From assembly GCA_020630245.1 (NCBI GenBank), contig JAHDBZ010000015.1:1-24412 (forward strand): 24,412 nt of DNA. Direction: 5' to 3'. Position 1 is the stretch's first letter, and each line of letters begins with the position of its first letter. The notes under the pieces were generated by a model. It saw only the letters and a list, made by a program, of their open reading frames with translations. It was not told the DNA's origin and did no database searches. This stretch comes from Candidatus Altimarinota bacterium. GTDB lineage: Bacteria; Patescibacteriota; Gracilibacteria; UBA4473. Positions 14,263 through 21,754 of this stretch are shown here, piece after piece. Made by a program: the position numbers and the translations under genes.

Positions 14263-14364
14263 GTTAAGTAAAAAGTTTGAAGTGATAAGATTGAAGATAC
14301 AGAAATTCAATATATTTTGCATTTCATACTTCATACTTCATATTTCTCACTTTAGAACTTGTTC
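14262..14364 (+). repeat. Long heptamer-repeat tract before infB
   Basis: At least 12 consecutive 7-bp units in one register from 14274 to 14357: AGTTTGA, AGTGATA, AGATTGA, AGATACA, GAAATTC, AATATAT, TTTGCAT, TTCATAC, TTCATAC, TTCATAT, TTCTCAC, TTTAGAA. The left half is AG-led and the right half TTC-led, so the tract is an imperfect large inverted repeat. It fills most of the 134-nt gap between the FemX-like gene and infB. Confidence 0.7.
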
Positions 14365-14386
14365 TTTTCACCCTTTTCCCTACCAT
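14359..14386 (+). promoter_or_regulatory. Possible infB promoter
   Basis: TTGTTC (14359-14364), 16-nt spacer, TACCAT (14381-14386), then 10 nt to the ATG at 14397. The match is modest, but position and start distance agree with the other promoters here. Confidence 0.35.
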
Positions 14387-14396
14387 CACGCGGCTA

Positions 14397-16523
14397 ATGC
14401 CAATATCTGTCGCAGATCTCGCCAAAAAACTAGAAATCGCCCCGGAGGCGGTCCAACTTCATGCCATGGATCTGGATTTTGATATTCCAGAGGATGACAT
14501 GATCCCAGATGATATGGCCAAAGAGATCGAAAAGATGGAAATTGGTGACGACATCGCCCAATTAGATCACGAATTCGAAGATCAACTCGATCGAGAAATC
14601 GTGGCAAAACAACAAGCCCAGACAGCTGGAAAGAAAAAAACTACTCACAAGAAGAAAAAAGAAGAGAAACCCGTCGAAAGAGAAGAAGTCGAAGTCAAAA
14701 AAGACGACGATGGGATTACCATCCTGCCTGAAGAACTCACCGTACGACAGTTGGCCGTAAAAATTGGTAAACCACTCCCAATCGTATTGGTAAAACTCAA
14801 ACAAAATGGGATCGTAGCCAATCTAAAACAGAGTATTGACTATGAAACAGCTGCCATTATAGCCGAAGAGCTCGGTGTAAAAGTAAAAAAAGAAGCCGCT
14901 GAACTTTCTGGGGAAGACCTATTCCGTGGAGATCTCAGTGAATTGCTCGCGGACGAAGAAGTTGAGTATCTCGAAAAACGCCCACCAGTGATCTCGATCA
15001 TGGGGCACGTAGACCATGGAAAAACTTCTATCCTAGACTATATCCGAAAAGCCAAAGTCGCCGAAGGTGAAGCCGGAGGGATTACGCAGCGTATCGGAGC
15101 CTACCAAGTAGAAACTGACAATGGCCTGATTACTTTTCTCGACACCCCGGGCCATGAAGCCTTTACCACCATGCGTGCTCGTGGGGCTAAATCTACCGAC
15201 ATTGCGATCCTAGTCGTCGCATCAACCGAAGGGCTCATGCCACAATCAATCGAAGCCATCAATCATGCCAAGGCGGCTGAGATTCCGATCATTGTCGCTA
15301 TTAACAAAATGGATCTCGACGGAGCTAATCCGGATACGGTCAAAGGACAACTCGCCGAACAAGAGCTCAACCCAGAAGACTGGGGTGGAGACGTTCCTTG
15401 TATTCCAGTCTCAGCCAAAACGGGGCTTGGTATCGATAAGCTCCTCGAAACGATTCACATCGTTGCAGAGATGCAAGACCTAAAAGCCAATCCAAATCGA
15501 CCGGCCATTGCGACCGTCATCGAATCGACCCTTGATAAAAAATCTGGAATTTCCGCCACAGTGCTCGTTAATACTGGGACACTATCACAAGGAAATCCAT
15601 TCGTAATCTACGATCAACACGGAAAAATCCGTATCATGCGTGATTACCGCGGACAAGTGATCAAAAGTGCAGCCCCATCGACGCCTGTACAACTGATGGG
15701 TTTCAATCAATTACCAAGTGCTGGGGACCTGCTGCAGGTTATGGAATCTGAAAAAGTGGCTCGTAAGAAAGCCGAGGAAGTAGCAGATATACGCCATGAA
15801 GACGATCTTAAAAATAGACAAAAGTTCTCACTTGCGACGCTTAAAGCTCGTATTGCCGAAGGAAAACTCGACCAACTCAAACTCATCGTTAAAGCAGATT
15901 CGAAGGGATCTCTTGAAGCGGTTGTGAGTGAGTGTGAAAAAGTAAAAACTGAGAAAGGTATGACCAAAGTCGTGCATTCTGGCGTAGGAGAAATTACCGA
16001 ATCAGACATCATGCTCGCGGCGGCTGGAGAAACCATCATCGTTGGTTTCAATGTCAAAGCGCCAGGGCGCCTCGATAAGATTGCCGAAAAAGAAGGGGTG
16101 CAGATTTTGTCTTATGATATTATCTATCACCTCACAGAAAAAATTGAAGAAATCCTAGAAGGAAGAATCTCTGCAGACGACAGCGAACAAATCGTAGGAG
16201 AATTTAAAGTGAAAAAAATCTTTGCAGCCAACAAAAAAATGGCCGTCCTTGGGGGGGAAGTTCTCAGCGGAAAAGTACGAAAACTTTCACAATTCCGAAT
16301 ATTTAGAATGGGAGACAATCCGGATTATGATCCTGAAGACCCAGAAAGCGGTGAGAAGAGAGTCGAATTACAAATCGCCCAGGCTAAGATCGAAAGCGTG
16401 CAACGTGGTTCCGACGCTGTTAACGAGATTTCTGAAGTCGGTCTCGAATGTGGAGTACGAGTAGAACACAGCGGCCTTGTATTTGAAGAAGGAGACCGTT
16501 TGGAGCTGTTTGTTGGGAGATAA
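14397..16523 (+). CDS. infB: Translation initiation factor IF-2
   Basis: 708-residue GTPase that delivers initiator tRNA to the 30S subunit and promotes subunit joining. There is a short N-terminal IF2_N-like helix (MPISVADLAKKLEIAPEAVQ), a charged Lys/Glu linker (about 45-108), and a second IF2_N-type module (LTVRQLAVKIGKPLPIVLVKL). The G domain has G1 GHVDHGKT (203-210), G3 DTPGHEAF, G4 NKMD and G5 SAKTG. Domains II-IV follow, including FNVKAPGRLDKIAEKE and the C-terminal fMet-tRNA-binding barrel. An acidic insertion MGDNPDYDPEDPESGEKR interrupts the last barrel. The stop lies at the edge of a REP-like hairpin. Because so many genes here look leaderless or lack Shine-Dalgarno sequences, IF-2 is likely central to start selection (inference). 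Confidence 0.97.
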   Translation: MPISVADLAKKLEIAPEAVQLHAMDLDFDIPEDDMIPDDMAKEIEKMEIGDDIAQLDHEFEDQLDREIVAKQQAQTAGKKKTTHKKKKEEKPVEREEVEVKKDDDGITILPEELTVRQLAVKIGKPLPIVLVKLKQNGIVANLKQSIDYETAAIIAEELGVKVKKEAAELSGEDLFRGDLSELLADEEVEYLEKRPPVISIMGHVDHGKTSILDYIRKAKVAEGEAGGITQRIGAYQVETDNGLITFLDTPGHEAFTTMRARGAKSTDIAILVVASTEGLMPQSIEAINHAKAAEIPIIVAINKMDLDGANPDTVKGQLAEQELNPEDWGGDVPCIPVSAKTGLGIDKLLETIHIVAEMQDLKANPNRPAIATVIESTLDKKSGISATVLVNTGTLSQGNPFVIYDQHGKIRIMRDYRGQVIKSAAPSTPVQLMGFNQLPSAGDLLQVMESEKVARKKAEEVADIRHEDDLKNRQKFSLATLKARIAEGKLDQLKLIVKADSKGSLEAVVSECEKVKTEKGMTKVVHSGVGEITESDIMLAAAGETIIVGFNVKAPGRLDKIAEKEGVQILSYDIIYHLTEKIEEILEGRISADDSEQIVGEFKVKKIFAANKKMAVLGGEVLSGKVRKLSQFRIFRMGDNPDYDPEDPESGEKRVELQIAQAKIESVQRGSDAVNEISEVGLECGVRVEHSGLVFEEGDRLELFVGR

Positions 16524-16550
16524 TCGACACCCGGTGTTGGCTAACATCCG
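16523..16550 (+). repeat. REP-like hairpin at the infB stop / RAYT 3' end
   Basis: ATCGACACCCGGTGT (16523-16537) contains the palindrome ACACCCGGTGT. The overlapping segment CCGGTGTTGGCTAACATCCGG can fold with CCGG/CCGG and TGTT/AACA pairs and one bulge. It shares ATCGACACC and GGTGT with the palindrome at 17032. The transposase stop codon (16543-16541) lies inside it. Confidence 0.6.
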
Positions 16551-16969
16551 GAGTAAAGCCAATCTTTATGATGTGATACAAGTCCTGCTTCAACGGGATT
16601 ATTTAGTATATAATACTTTATTTTTGTTTCAGACTCCTCGCACTCCACGAGTTTAGCCTGATAGCGTCCTTGAAATACAGCCCCAGAATGATCATATTTA
16701 TGATTATAGAATTTCGCATAAGACATCTGCAAAGCATGCATAAATTTAGGAATAGCACATACAGAATTATCTTTATCAATTGCCATCATATGAAAATGAT
16801 TGGGCATCAAGCAATAAGCATTGACAGAAATTTTATGTGCGAGACTGAGTCGATAGAGATTAACCATAAATCGCTTATAATCAGGATCCTCGTGGAAAAT
16901 TGTCTGCCTAGAAACACCACGATTATAAATGTGATAATAATAGTTAGATTCAATTGGAAGTTCTCTCAT
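16541..16969 (-). CDS. REP-associated tyrosine transposase (RAYT, Y1/IS200-like family)
   Basis: 142 residues from ATG 16969 (an ATG at 17011 would add 14). Y1-type single-strand DNA transposase of the Transposase_17/RAYT group: an N-terminal YYYHIYNRGVSRQTIF block and metal-binding HUH motif MPNHFHMM (H58, H60). The nucleophile-tyrosine region is MSYAKFYNHKYDHSG, followed by the typical VFQGRYQAKLVE and IKYYILNNPVEAGLV. RAYTs are usually single-copy domesticated enzymes that nick and move short palindromic REP sequences. Here a REP-like hairpin overlaps the 3' end and a perfect 36-bp palindrome lies 62 nt upstream of the start, which supports the call. The gene looks intact, runs opposite to infB and the downstream gene, and its region is more A/T-rich than neighbouring genes. 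Confidence 0.9.
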   Translation of the reverse strand: MRELPIESNYYYHIYNRGVSRQTIFHEDPDYKRFMVNLYRLSLAHKISVNAYCLMPNHFHMMAIDKDNSVCAIPKFMHALQMSYAKFYNHKYDHSGAVFQGRYQAKLVECEESETKIKYYILNNPVEAGLVSHHKDWLYSGC

Positions 16970-17031
16970 TACAAAAAAATAATCAACAATCATCAAGAAG
17001 TAAACTTTCAAACTTCATCAAAATTTCATCT

Positions 17032-17067
17032 ATCGACACCGGGTGTCCATGGACACCCGGTGTCGAT
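17032..17067. repeat. Perfect 36-bp palindrome (REP-like)
   Basis: Each arm is ATCGACACCGGGTGTCCA (18 nt) joined to its exact reverse complement with no spacer; symmetry stops at 17031/17068. It shares ATCGACACC and GGTGT with the repeat at 16523. Together they bracket the RAYT gene. Confidence 0.9.
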
Positions 17068-17095
17068 TCTCGCTTTTCATGATACGGAAAAACTC

Positions 17096-17101
17096 TACAA
17101 T
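17096..17101 (+). promoter_or_regulatory. -10 box for the glycosylphosphotransferase gene
   Basis: TACAAT with the ATG at 17112 after 10 nt (near-leaderless spacing). No convincing -35 is seen, and the region upstream is the 36-bp palindrome. Confidence 0.4.
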
Positions 17102-17111
17102 CAAATCACCC

Positions 17112-18554
17112 ATGAAATTGAGTGATATAGGTTTTGCTATGAGTCGTCTAATCCTAGACGCAGTGACGATAATGGCCGGACTCTTACTCGCTTATTTTTG
17201 GCGTATGCACTGGTATCAAATGCATGTTGGAGAAGCACTGTGGAAATTTTTCCCAGCTCCCACGACCTACATGACGGTCGAAGTTTTTGTTGGCTGGGCG
17301 ATTAAAATTACCGCAGTAGTCATGCTTGTATTGATTATTCGAGGCGAATATCGGTTTCAAGCAGAAGAGAAATTTTCACGAGAAATCACTCATTTGTTTT
17401 GGTCTTTACTCGCCGGATTAGCGATCGTGCTGGCGTATTTTTTCTTTGCCCAGTGGCACTTTTTTTCTCGATTAGTGTTTGGACTAGGAAGTGTTTTTGC
17501 ACTGATATTTCTCGTGTTTGGACGCCTAATATTACGACAAATTCGCCTCCAGTGTTATCGTCAGGGTTGGGGGCGAAAACGCATTCTGGTAATCGGTAGT
17601 GGCAGTATCGCTGACCAAGTAATCAATCGCCTTAAATCTCAACCTCAATACAACATCGATGGAGTTCTAACCGAAAAAACAAGCCGTAAACGCAGATTAC
17701 ATGGCATCCCCATCTTGGGAGCTCTACCAGCTTTTGAAGATATACTAAAAAAAAGAAATATCGATGAAGTCTGGCTAGCCTCTGACCAAGGAACTGAAGA
17801 TCTCACGGATCAACTTGTCCAACAAGCGCATATTCATCACAAAAAATTTCGCTTTTTCCCGGATGAACTCGGTATGGATCTGGCAGCAGTTTCGAGTTCA
17901 ACCTTTCTAGGGATGCCAATGCTGACCTTGCTTAGTACCAAACTCGACAACTGGGGACTGGTGCTCAAAACAATAGTTGATTTCTTCCTTGCCATCATAG
18001 CCATCGCAATCTTGAGCCCGGTAATGTTGGTGGTAGCCGCTATTATCTGGCTCAAAGAACCAGAAGCTCCCATCATTTATCGATCGCGAAGAGTGGGGCG
18101 AAATGGGCGTCATTTTGACTGTCTAAAGTTCCGTACGATGATCCCTAACGCCGACCAGGTAAAAGCGGAACTGAAGTCAAAAAACGAACGAGGAGACATT
18201 CTTTTTAAAATGAAGGACGACCCCAGAATCACTCCTTTTGGTAAATTTCTGAGAAAATCATCGATCGATGAACTTCCGCAGCTATTTAACATTCTACGCC
18301 TAGAGATGAGCTTTATTGGCCCCCGACCACATCTAGTGGAAGAAGTAGCGCAGTATCCAGCCTTAGATCGAAAAGTACTATCAATCCGTCCAGGGATCAG
18401 CGGTTTCGCACAAATCAATGGGCGGTCTAGCCTGACGTTTGCCGAGGAAATGCGTTATGAAATGTATTACCTAAAAAACTGGTCACTATGGCTTGATGCC
18501 ATCATTTTCCTGAAAAGTATTTGGGTGGTGGTCACCGGTAAGGATGCCAGCTAG
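17112..18554 (+). CDS. Polyprenyl-phosphate glycosylphosphotransferase (WbaP/CpsE-like)
   Basis: 480-residue integral membrane enzyme that transfers a sugar-1-phosphate from a nucleotide sugar to undecaprenyl phosphate, starting exopolysaccharide, capsule or glycoprotein-glycan synthesis. It has about four membrane helices (13-30, 60-77, 97-113, 119-140), then a Rossmann-like CoA-binding domain (RILVIGSGSIADQVI, 157-171). The final helix is at 286-315, then the bacterial sugar-transferase domain: YRSRRVGRNGRHFDCLKFRTM, the DDPRITPFGKFLRKSSIDEL catalytic block, FIGPRPHLVEE, RPGISGFAQINGR and a C-terminal YYLKNWSLWLD. I start at ATG 17112 because the in-frame GTG at 17043 lies inside the palindrome. 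No other glycan genes are in the window. It converges on the fibre genes. Confidence 0.93.
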   Translation: MKLSDIGFAMSRLILDAVTIMAGLLLAYFWRMHWYQMHVGEALWKFFPAPTTYMTVEVFVGWAIKITAVVMLVLIIRGEYRFQAEEKFSREITHLFWSLLAGLAIVLAYFFFAQWHFFSRLVFGLGSVFALIFLVFGRLILRQIRLQCYRQGWGRKRILVIGSGSIADQVINRLKSQPQYNIDGVLTEKTSRKRRLHGIPILGALPAFEDILKKRNIDEVWLASDQGTEDLTDQLVQQAHIHHKKFRFFPDELGMDLAAVSSSTFLGMPMLTLLSTKLDNWGLVLKTIVDFFLAIIAIAILSPVMLVVAAIIWLKEPEAPIIYRSRRVGRNGRHFDCLKFRTMIPNADQVKAELKSKNERGDILFKMKDDPRITPFGKFLRKSSIDELPQLFNILRLEMSFIGPRPHLVEEVAQYPALDRKVLSIRPGISGFAQINGRSSLTFAEEMRYEMYYLKNWSLWLDAIIFLKSIWVVVTGKDAS

Positions 18555-18572
18555 AGAATGTTATAATCTTTA

Positions 18573-18630
18573 AATGTTAGAGTGTTACGATAAGTTGCAA
18601 CATTACAACATCGAAACATTTCAACATTAG
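18573..18630 (+). repeat. Octamer-repeat tract between convergent genes
   Basis: Four consecutive 8-bp units AACATTAC, AACATCGA, AACATTTC, AACATTAG (18599-18630), preceded by complementary-type units AATGTTAG, AGTGTTAC (18573-18588). AATGTT/AACATT arms can pair across the tract. It lies in the 83-nt gap between converging stops and may act as a terminator or repeat element. Confidence 0.55.
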
Positions 18631-18637
18631 CAAAATA

Positions 18638-20338
18638 TTATTGCAGTCTTTTGATGATCAGATTTGATCGTCCTGACGGGGCCGTCACCGTTCCACTAGC
18701 CGCAAGTTGGGTCGTATTAACACCTACGATGTCATTGGCCGAGAGCGTTAGGATCTGGCTCATGTGGACCGAGGACTCGGTGTGACCGTCCTCATTACGA
18801 ATATACCCGCCAGCTCCACGGATGGTTTGTTTGGTTCCGTTAACCGTAAATTCAACGCCTACGTTTGCTCGTTGGACCGTTCCGGTTAGATAAATATTGG
18901 TCTGTACTTCGTACACGCCAGATTCAAGCACTTGTAAGCCGGTATTTACCGGTGTGAAGAGTGTAGAGTCAGAGTTATGCAGCGCCGTCGTATCAAACGT
19001 AATTACAGCCCCAGAAGAATCATTGACTTCAGACACTAAAGTATTGGTAAGCTGTGCAAAAGCCGAACGATCGTCTACGTAATTTTTATTGGCTACTTCA
19101 GTTGGCAACGTTGGCTCCGGAGCGACTAAAGTACCACCAGCAATTTCTAGGGTGTCATTTCCGATGAGGCTCAAACGCACATCAAAATCACTCGTCGGAT
19201 CATTTTTGAAATCAATATATGGATTACTTGCTGCATCTCCGAGCTCGATACTTCCGCCTTGGTCATCCTTGAGCATGGCGTTTGATCCCCAAGCAATGTT
19301 ACCGTCTACGTGAAGGGCTTGCGTCGGATTTTGTTCTCCGATTCCTACTCGACCATTGCTTTTCATGCTCATGACGAGATTACTCGGTAGATCGCTTCCC
19401 GCATAAAAATCCCACTGATCATTCGCAATATCATAACGCTGCACACCTACCACCGTACTTCCAGACAGGATACGAGTCCCGGCAGCTGTCGGCGCTGGAT
19501 GCGTTGTTTGTAGTTGTACGAAATTTTGATCGTCCTCTGAGGTCAGTAAAGCACTCATAAAACTGTCATTAGCGACGCCTACTCGCAACTGTCCACTGAC
19601 ATCCAGCGGATAGGCCGGGTCTGCTACTCGAACCCCTACAAAACCATTATTGTCGAGGTTAAGTCCGGTATTCCAGGCAATCGCCTGACCATCTACGCCA
19701 GTGGTTAGATCTCCCGTCGTAAATCGAGCGGCCCCATCGTGTAATTGTAAGCGAGCGGCCCCGCGGGTACCCGTGTAGACATAATCACTGCCATCATACT
19801 TAGCTCCAGCGACTAAATTCACTAATCCCTCACTGGTACCGACGTCGATCGTAAAGTCATCACCAATATCGTCTCCGATGTGAAAAACTTCACTCCCCGT
19901 ATAGCGAACATCAAACTGGTAATCTGTTGCCCCTGCTCCTACCGCTACGTTTCCATCAGGATAATTGATATCATCTCCTGATTCGATCCAAGTGTTAGAA
20001 GCGACATTGGTCAGGCCCGACCCGTCCCCATATACTTTAGCAACGTAGAGATCACCGTCAGCACGTAAATCTCCCGAAGTTTTGATATCCCCATCAACCT
20101 CTAGACGATAAGCCGGTGTGGTAACTCCCACGCCAAGGTAGTCATCTGAGTAATCAGCCGGTGTATCACGATCATCACGATGGAAGAGATCCACACTGTT
20201 TACAAATACGTTAAACTCCTCTGCCGAGAAAGCATCCCCGACACTTTTTTCTGGGATTGCAGCCGGGCTAAACACTGTTGCAGACAGGAAAGCTCCGAGT
20301 CCAAGCATTGATTCAGCGATACCATCAAACCATTTCAT
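18638..20338 (-). CDS. Tail-fibre-like surface protein with C1q/TNF-type head
   Basis: 566 residues, with a hydrophobic N-terminal export segment (about 8-28). A stalk follows with repeated fibre units of the form G(V/I)G...P...L.V.G.(I/L): LGVGVTTPAYRLEVDGDI, VGVRVADPAYPLDVSGQL, VGIGEQNPTQALHVDGNI, plus YGDGSGLTNV. The last about 137 residues (from SAFAQLTNTL on) read as a C1q/TNF-like jelly roll: FDTTALHNSDSTLF, the LESGVYEVQTNIYLTGT strand, VGVEFTVNGT, and SSVHMSQILTLSANDIVGV. Such heads trimerise fibres in collagen-like and phage-type proteins. A surface or appendage adhesin is the likely role. It has its own strong leaderless promoter, separate from the paralog genes upstream. Confidence 0.78.
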   Translation of the reverse strand: MKWFDGIAESMLGLGAFLSATVFSPAAIPEKSVGDAFSAEEFNVFVNSVDLFHRDDRDTPADYSDDYLGVGVTTPAYRLEVDGDIKTSGDLRADGDLYVAKVYGDGSGLTNVASNTWIESGDDINYPDGNVAVGAGATDYQFDVRYTGSEVFHIGDDIGDDFTIDVGTSEGLVNLVAGAKYDGSDYVYTGTRGAARLQLHDGAARFTTGDLTTGVDGQAIAWNTGLNLDNNGFVGVRVADPAYPLDVSGQLRVGVANDSFMSALLTSEDDQNFVQLQTTHPAPTAAGTRILSGSTVVGVQRYDIANDQWDFYAGSDLPSNLVMSMKSNGRVGIGEQNPTQALHVDGNIAWGSNAMLKDDQGGSIELGDAASNPYIDFKNDPTSDFDVRLSLIGNDTLEIAGGTLVAPEPTLPTEVANKNYVDDRSAFAQLTNTLVSEVNDSSGAVITFDTTALHNSDSTLFTPVNTGLQVLESGVYEVQTNIYLTGTVQRANVGVEFTVNGTKQTIRGAGGYIRNEDGHTESSVHMSQILTLSANDIVGVNTTQLAASGTVTAPSGRSNLIIKRLQ

Positions 20339-20344
20339 CCCGTC

Positions 20345-20373
20345 ATTATAGCAGATTTAGAGGAATTCATCAA
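20345..20373 (-). promoter_or_regulatory. Sigma70-type promoter, leaderless, for the C1q-type fibre gene
   Basis: TTGATG (20373-20368), 17-nt spacer, TATAAT (20350-20345) with TGC upstream (extended -10). The ATG at 20338 follows after 6 nt. CTGCTATAATGA is the same string as at the DUF1622-type gene promoter. Confidence 0.75.
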
Positions 20374-20380
20374 GCTAAAA

Positions 20381-21031
20381 CTAGTTTAGAGGCCCTCCTC
20401 CACAAGCACCCGTAGTTTGTTTGGTCGCCGTAATAGCTCTGGTGAAAACGACCGCATTATTGAGATTTTTACGAATGGTGACTGTAGCAGTGTGGGTGCC
20501 ATTGGGGTAATTGAAATCCATACACCAGTTTCCTGTTCCGGTACAAGCCCCGGTCCACGTCGCGGTATAATCACTCGGCAGTGATATCGTAAAATCCCCC
20601 AAGCCTTGTGATCCCGTTGGCTGGTAATCCCCCGCAGACCAACGAATCGAGTCCGTCTCTGTACAAGTACCAGCCACTCCACAGCCGGTAGCATCTATCG
20701 GCACATCCCAGGCCTCCGTATCGACGAAACACCCAGCTTTCCACGCCGACACCGTAATACAATCATCTAGTGTCACATCTGCAGGTTTACCGTTTCGAAA
20801 AGCTGTCCATTCATTGCTAAATTTGGTCGGGACAAAATACGAATTGGAACCGGTATGATGAATATCTCGGCAGATCGTGTGAGCATCGATCTCCTTTATG
20901 TTACTTGCACTACCCGTCTGAAAACCAGTAGTTACGGTGTTGAGCCCCCATACATAACTCGGCACCATGAACGCTCCCGCCAACAGCAAGGCAATTAAGT
21001 GTCGAGTGCGTTTTGGGTCAAAGAGTTTCAT
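20381..21031 (-). CDS. Secreted paralog 1 (signal module + FVPTK/EWxAF domain + variable C-terminus)
   Basis: 216 residues from ATG 21031. The N-terminus DPKRTRHLIALLLAGAFM...SYVWG is an export signal with a basic n-region. It is followed by the domain shared with the next two genes upstream: NTVTTGF, EIDAH, an early Cys, YFVPTKFSNEWTAFRNGKPADVTLDDC. The rest (about 125 residues) is unlike the paralogs: Cys-containing (AGCFVDTEAWDV, GCGVAGTC, CTGTGNWC), with a beta-rich end resembling a small immunoglobulin-like fold (GTHTATVTIRKNLNNAVVFTR). Function is unknown; a secreted or cell-surface protein is likely. An ATG at 21067 lies inside the hairpin repeat and is a poor start. The first 91 nt match paralog 2 except for one base. 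Confidence 0.75.
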   Translation of the reverse strand: MKLFDPKRTRHLIALLLAGAFMVPSYVWGLNTVTTGFQTGSASNIKEIDAHTICRDIHHTGSNSYFVPTKFSNEWTAFRNGKPADVTLDDCITVSAWKAGCFVDTEAWDVPIDATGCGVAGTCTETDSIRWSAGDYQPTGSQGLGDFTISLPSDYTATWTGACTGTGNWCMDFNYPNGTHTATVTIRKNLNNAVVFTRAITATKQTTGACGGGPLN

Positions 21032-21042
21032 GCCTTGAATTA

Positions 21043-21088
21043 AAAACCGGGTTTTGGGATCGCACATAATGTGTCTAAACTCGGTTTT
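21043..21088 (-). repeat. 46-nt hairpin repeat, copy A
   Basis: Minus strand: left arm AAAACCGAGTTT (21088-21077), 22-nt loop, right arm AAACCCGGTTTT (21054-21043), giving a 12-bp stem with one mismatch. It is followed by T residues and the ATG of paralog 1 at 21031. The loop contains CACATTATGTG. Copy B at 22713-22758 has the same arm and loop lengths. It could terminate transcription or fold in the mRNA ahead of the start. Confidence 0.75.
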
Positions 21089-21103
21089 TAAATGAGGTAT
21101 TAA

Positions 21104-21754
21104 TTATTCTAAACACTGATGTATATTTTCTACACAAGCTGCTGGCACAAATTTACAGTAAGCTCCAATCGTCCCACAAGGAATCGCAAAATGATTACTA
21201 TTACACGACTGATAAGGGGCATTATATCCAGAGGAACAAGGATTATTAGATCCTACTTGTGGCCAACTTCCGGTAGCATTATGACAGATTTCATAATAAC
21301 TCACGCCACTAACCGTTTCCTGGAAAGCTCCTCGCGAAAATAAAGTAGGAGAACTATTATTATCGAAATTAAGCGTCGTACTGTTAACCGTTCCCAGAGT
21401 TTGACCGGTGTGTCTAAAGGTATGTGATGTCGTATTGGTTGTAGTGTGCGACACAAAAAAAGACCCCGCGGTATATTCACAAATCTGACAATTGCCTATA
21501 GCAACATTCGCTGGGGCATTATTGCGAAAAGCCTGCCATTCTCCCGCAGTTTTTGTCGGTACAAAAACCGCCGCTCCACTCGAATGCCGTACCATCTTGC
21601 ACACGCCATGAGCGTCGATCCCTATGTCAGCAGTGGTAGTTTTAAAACCACTCGTTACCGTATTGAGCCCCCATACATAACTCGGCACCATAAACGCTCC
21701 CGCCAACAGCAAGGCAATTAAGTGTCGAGTGCGTTTTGGGTCAAAGAGTTTCAT
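21104..21754 (-). CDS. Secreted paralog 2 (Cys-rich)
   Basis: 216 residues. It has the same export signal as paralog 1 (90 of the first 91 nt identical), then NTVTSGF, GIDAHGVC, VFVPTKTAGEWQAFRNNAPANVAIGNC. The C-terminal half is different and richer in cysteine (QICEYTAGSFF, YYEICHNATGSW, NNPCSSGYN, SCNSNHFAIPCG, YCKFVPAACVENIHQC), suggesting a disulphide-stabilised extracellular domain. The threonine-rich SHTTTNTTSHTF may be a linker. No known family is recognised. The ATG shares one base with the stop of the Hint-containing paralog (TAATG), so the two are co-translated. It is followed by hairpin copy A and paralog 1. Confidence 0.75.
   Translation of the reverse strand: MKLFDPKRTRHLIALLLAGAFMVPSYVWGLNTVTSGFKTTTADIGIDAHGVCKMVRHSSGAAVFVPTKTAGEWQAFRNNAPANVAIGNCQICEYTAGSFFVSHTTTNTTSHTFRHTGQTLGTVNSTTLNFDNNSSPTLFSRGAFQETVSGVSYYEICHNATGSWPQVGSNNPCSSGYNAPYQSCNSNHFAIPCGTIGAYCKFVPAACVENIHQCLE

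Noticed and set aside
17043..17111. GTG start for the glycosylphosphotransferase inside the palindrome
   Set aside because: The extension is coded by palindrome and non-family sequence; ATG 17112 fits the membrane-helix start and the -10 box distance.
16670..17125. 151-codon plus-strand ORF opposite the transposase
   Set aside because: It is antisense to the well-supported RAYT and has an Ile/Met-rich composition typical of a shadow frame.
18574..18630. 18-codon ORF with TATAAT 6 nt upstream of its ATG
   Set aside because: It is coded almost wholly by the octamer repeat and lacks a -35; spacing alone is not enough to call a gene.
21032..21067. Longer start for paralog 1 (MCDPKTRFLIQG...)
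   Set aside because: It starts inside the hairpin loop and is not shared by the paralogs; all three align from the MK...FDPKRTR start.
20381..21754. AGCFVDTE (paralog 1) and AGSFFVSH (paralog 2) as further Hint domains
   Set aside because: They resemble the first residues of a Hint domain, but neither has a TxxH block or a C-terminal HN; treated as chance or decayed similarity.
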